From an uncultured Phaeodactylibacter sp. (GTDB taxonomy: Bacteria > Bacteroidota > Bacteroidia > Chitinophagales > Saprospiraceae): a DNA stretch of 64,000 bases. This document shows, piece after piece, positions 62,269 through 64,000 of the stretch (within the stretch, counting starts at the first letter, position 1; the number at the start of each line of letters is the position of its first letter). The stretch is from contig CAJXNH010000016.1 in assembly GCA_913057245.1 (NCBI GenBank), positions 23,754 through 87,753 of the forward strand, written 5' to 3'. Made by a program: the position numbers and the translations under genes. Under the pieces are notes generated by a model. It was not told where the DNA came from. It made no database searches and saw only the letters and a program-made list of their open reading frames with translations.

Positions 62269-62820
62269 TTAATTGGCCCAGTCATAGTCGAAACGGCCAT
62301 CGGTGATAAAGAGCGTGTCGCCACAGTTATCATCGACCACTGTGCACTGAAAGGTGCCAGAGACGATAAATTCGTCGGTGTCCAGGTTGAGAATTTCTAC
62401 CCAGTTGTCAGCACCTTCCAACAGACGTGAAGGGTCACTTGACTCTTGACAAGGATGATTTCGATCGTTATAGAATGCATCGTGCAAGCTATATCTACCT
62501 ACACTATCTACATACGCAGCGATATAAACCGAATCATCAAAGCCCTCACAGCTTCGTCTCATCCCAGAAATCTGAAAAATCTTATAAACCGGGTGCCACT
62601 CTCCAATGATACTACTCTGAAGGAACCCGCCCCCACAGCGCTGCCAGTTCACCCCATTGATTTTGCAGGCGAAGGTGCCCTCGCCGGTGGTGGTGATGGG
62701 CGGCAGCTCATCGGGCTGTGCGATGGAGGCTTCATCGGTTTTAAAGAGTGGCTTATCGCACCCGCCCCACAGCAGAGGCACGGCGAGCAGCCAGGTGAGG
62801 AGTAGGAATTTGTTTTTCAT
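62269..62820 (-). CDS. DUF6252-like lipoprotein
   Basis: 183 aa. The signal MKNKFLLLTWLLAVPLLWGGC ends at lipobox Cys 21. The mature protein starts with a KINGVNWQRCGGG-type block and ends FIVSGTFQCTVVDDNCGDTLFITDGRFDYDW. This order (ACKINGxxW ... VSGTFxxT ... GDTxxITDGRFD) is the DUF6252 pattern of Bacteroidota. Function unknown, likely outer-membrane attached. Confidence 0.8.
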   Translation of the reverse strand: MKNKFLLLTWLLAVPLLWGGCDKPLFKTDEASIAQPDELPPITTTGEGTFACKINGVNWQRCGGGFLQSSIIGEWHPVYKIFQISGMRRSCEGFDDSVYIAAYVDSVGRYSLHDAFYNDRNHPCQESSDPSRLLEGADNWVEILNLDTDEFIVSGTFQCTVVDDNCGDTLFITDGRFDYDWAN

Positions 62821-63556
62821 AGGTGAAGGTTTTTATGTGTTTAAAAATAGGGATTGACTTGGATCCACCCCCGCCTTTCGGGCACCCCGTGTCACGGCGC
62901 TGTAGCCAGTTGCGCTGCCGGAAGCGCCCAGCGGGGCATAGCACAGACAGTACCTTCAGCTGCTGGCTGGGCGGCTGTTCGGGCATGACTGTTTAATGCC
63001 AATATCATCGGTACCCCTATAGCGCAAGGCTTTAGTGGTGCGAATATGTTTTTTGTTCAAGTATACGCATTACGAAGTGGTATGCTATTCCAGGGCATAC
63101 CGCTTCAAGGCGTATATGCCGATATTGAGTGGGTTTGCCTCGGCAAACCACTTAATCGTCGGTATAAGTGTGGCGGTCACACAGGGAGCGCCGGTTTTTG
63201 TTGCTGCGCGCAGTGATTCGTGCAATTTATTGGTAATATACGACTTGGCCGCGGTAATGTCAAGGTTGCGGCTTGAAAACATTGTTGTTTTTTTTTGGGC
63301 TTGGGTGGGAGCAGGTGGAGCGTTGGTTCTGGCTGGGTTCTACATGCGACTTCTACGAAGTCGAGCTGCCTTGAGTGCCTGAGAGATTAGGATGTGACTT
63401 CTACGAAGTCGTTTGGCCGTTTGTCCGGGTTATTAGGCAGGCTCCCCGTCCTTTGAGTAGCTGAAGGTGACTGCGCCAGACTCCGGAGGAGGCGCTATAG
63501 GTTGTGCTATAAGATTAGGTACTGAAGATGCATCGGCAAAGCTTTTCTTCATCGCT
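62821..63556. other. Intergenic region with repeats
   Basis: About 740 nt without a convincing gene. It holds copy C of the 105-bp repeat (63062-63166) and two copies of the palindrome GACTTCTACGAAGTC (63348-63362 and 63396-63410). Confidence 0.6.
63062..63166. repeat. 105-bp structured repeat, copy C
   Basis: Runs from TATACGCATTACGAAGTGG to CGTCGGTATA, with stems GGTATGC/GCATACC and GGTTTGCC/GGCAAACC. Its reverse complement aligns base for base with copy A over 105 bp. In the first stem, copy A shows a T-A pair where C has A-T, consistent with compensatory change. Confidence 0.75.
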
Positions 63557-64000
63557 TTATCCATCCACCAATTGGCCAATCAGCCCTTGCAGTTTCTCCT
63601 CCTCTTCGCCGCTCAGGGGGATATCTGTAAGCAAGTCTTCGCGAACGTATTTATTCAATGCGGCGGCATCTCCCTCTGATTGGACAGACAGAAAAGTGGT
63701 CACCACCTCCATGCTCAGCTCCGTGAAGTCTGCTAATTTTTCAGCGGGCCAGTCTGGGAAATGCACAGCGGTTTTGAGCAAGTTGAAGATGCTGTTTTTG
63801 TATACACCTCTGTCCATGCCTTTCTCCAATCCTTCTTTTCGGCCTCTCTCTAAAATTTGCTCCAAAGTACTCATGACTTCTGGTTTTATCGTGAATGTTG
63901 TGTCTTGGATCTGCTTTAGGAATTCTTCTTCCGAACGCTCTGCCACCCCCAGGATGTAGGTCGTCACTGCGCTGACTTTTTCTTTCCCGTCCGTCCCTTC
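63557..64000 (-). CDS. Rpn/PD-(D/E)XK nuclease-like protein, C-terminal part (gene continues beyond the window)
   Basis: The frame is open to the window edge upstream of 63967 (EGTDGKEKVSAVTTYILG), so the start lies outside. The visible 147 residues contain SEEEFLKQIQDTTFTIKPEVMSTLEQIL and ERGRKEGLEKGMDRG, the charged helical linker and tail found at the C-terminus of Rpn-family (recombination-promoting nuclease, formerly transposase_31-like) proteins of Bacteroidota. The nuclease domain itself is not in view, so this call is moderate. Confidence 0.6.
   Translation of the reverse strand, partial: EGTDGKEKVSAVTTYILGVAERSEEEFLKQIQDTTFTIKPEVMSTLEQILERGRKEGLEKGMDRGVYKNSIFNLLKTAVHFPDWPAEKLADFTELSMEVVTTFLSVQSEGDAAALNKYVREDLLTDIPLSGEEEEKLQGLIGQLVDG

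Overview
The window looks like a chromosome segment of a marine-type Bacteroidota of the Saprospiria (Lewinella/Phaeodactylibacter-like). The evidence is type IX secretion C-terminal sorting domains (FPNP...GLYLLQ), a head-GIN protein, an ECF sigma/FecR pair, promoters of the TTG-N19/20-TAnnTTTG class, a CarboxypepD-like TonB receptor, GSCFA and DUF4783 proteins, and a chorismate-mutase-fused DAHP synthase. No rRNA, CRISPR array or complete insertion sequence was seen. One tRNA (Val, TAC) is present.

Layout. 1-13 kb is mostly envelope genes: a frameshifted metalloprotease-like lipoprotein, a BatA-type membrane protein, T9SS cargo, and an ECF sigma / FecR / STN-domain surface protein cluster followed by a beta-barrel and a GIN-domain protein. 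13.7-19 kb holds two paralogous membrane TPR-like proteins, an OmpR-type two-component system and a SulP transporter preceded by a 4 x 11 bp direct-repeat array. 19-20.2 kb is a decayed VapBC-like toxin-antitoxin module between 52-bp repeats. 20-27 kb carries lnt, a GSCFA protein, an unknown protein and a TonB receptor. 27.1-33.3 kb has paaD-paaG and then the phenylalanine/tyrosine operon (pheA, aminotransferase, tyrA, DAHP synthase-chorismate mutase). That operon is preceded by two tandem aromatic-rich leader peptides, each with its own terminator. 33.7-42.5 kb has a secreted protein, a mutA-like gene, a fasciclin lipoprotein, an AsmA-queG-SGNH operon and the tRNA. 43-48 kb has a convergent PAS/sigma-54 activator and a CheB-CheR-PAS protein. 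48.7-56.3 kb has small conserved proteins, an HD-Pycsar-type membrane protein, a glucosaminidase, a glycosyltransferase, a DASH cryptochrome and Dps. 56.4-64 kb has a two-helix TonB protein, a membrane-anchored SF2 helicase head-to-head with a polytopic protein, a lipoprotein, and the C-terminal part of an Rpn-like gene at the edge.

Most notable are the tandem Phe/Tyr attenuators at 28.6-28.95 kb. Two families of dispersed structured repeats follow: a 105-bp element with three full copies, one of them expanded by 28-bp hairpin repeats, and a pair of about 170-bp terminal-inverted-repeat elements. Other points of interest are the STN domain joined to LA_2272-like repeats in a FecI/FecR cluster, the HD-PycTM fusion and the membrane-tethered helicase. 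All functional calls rest on reading motifs by eye; no database search was run.
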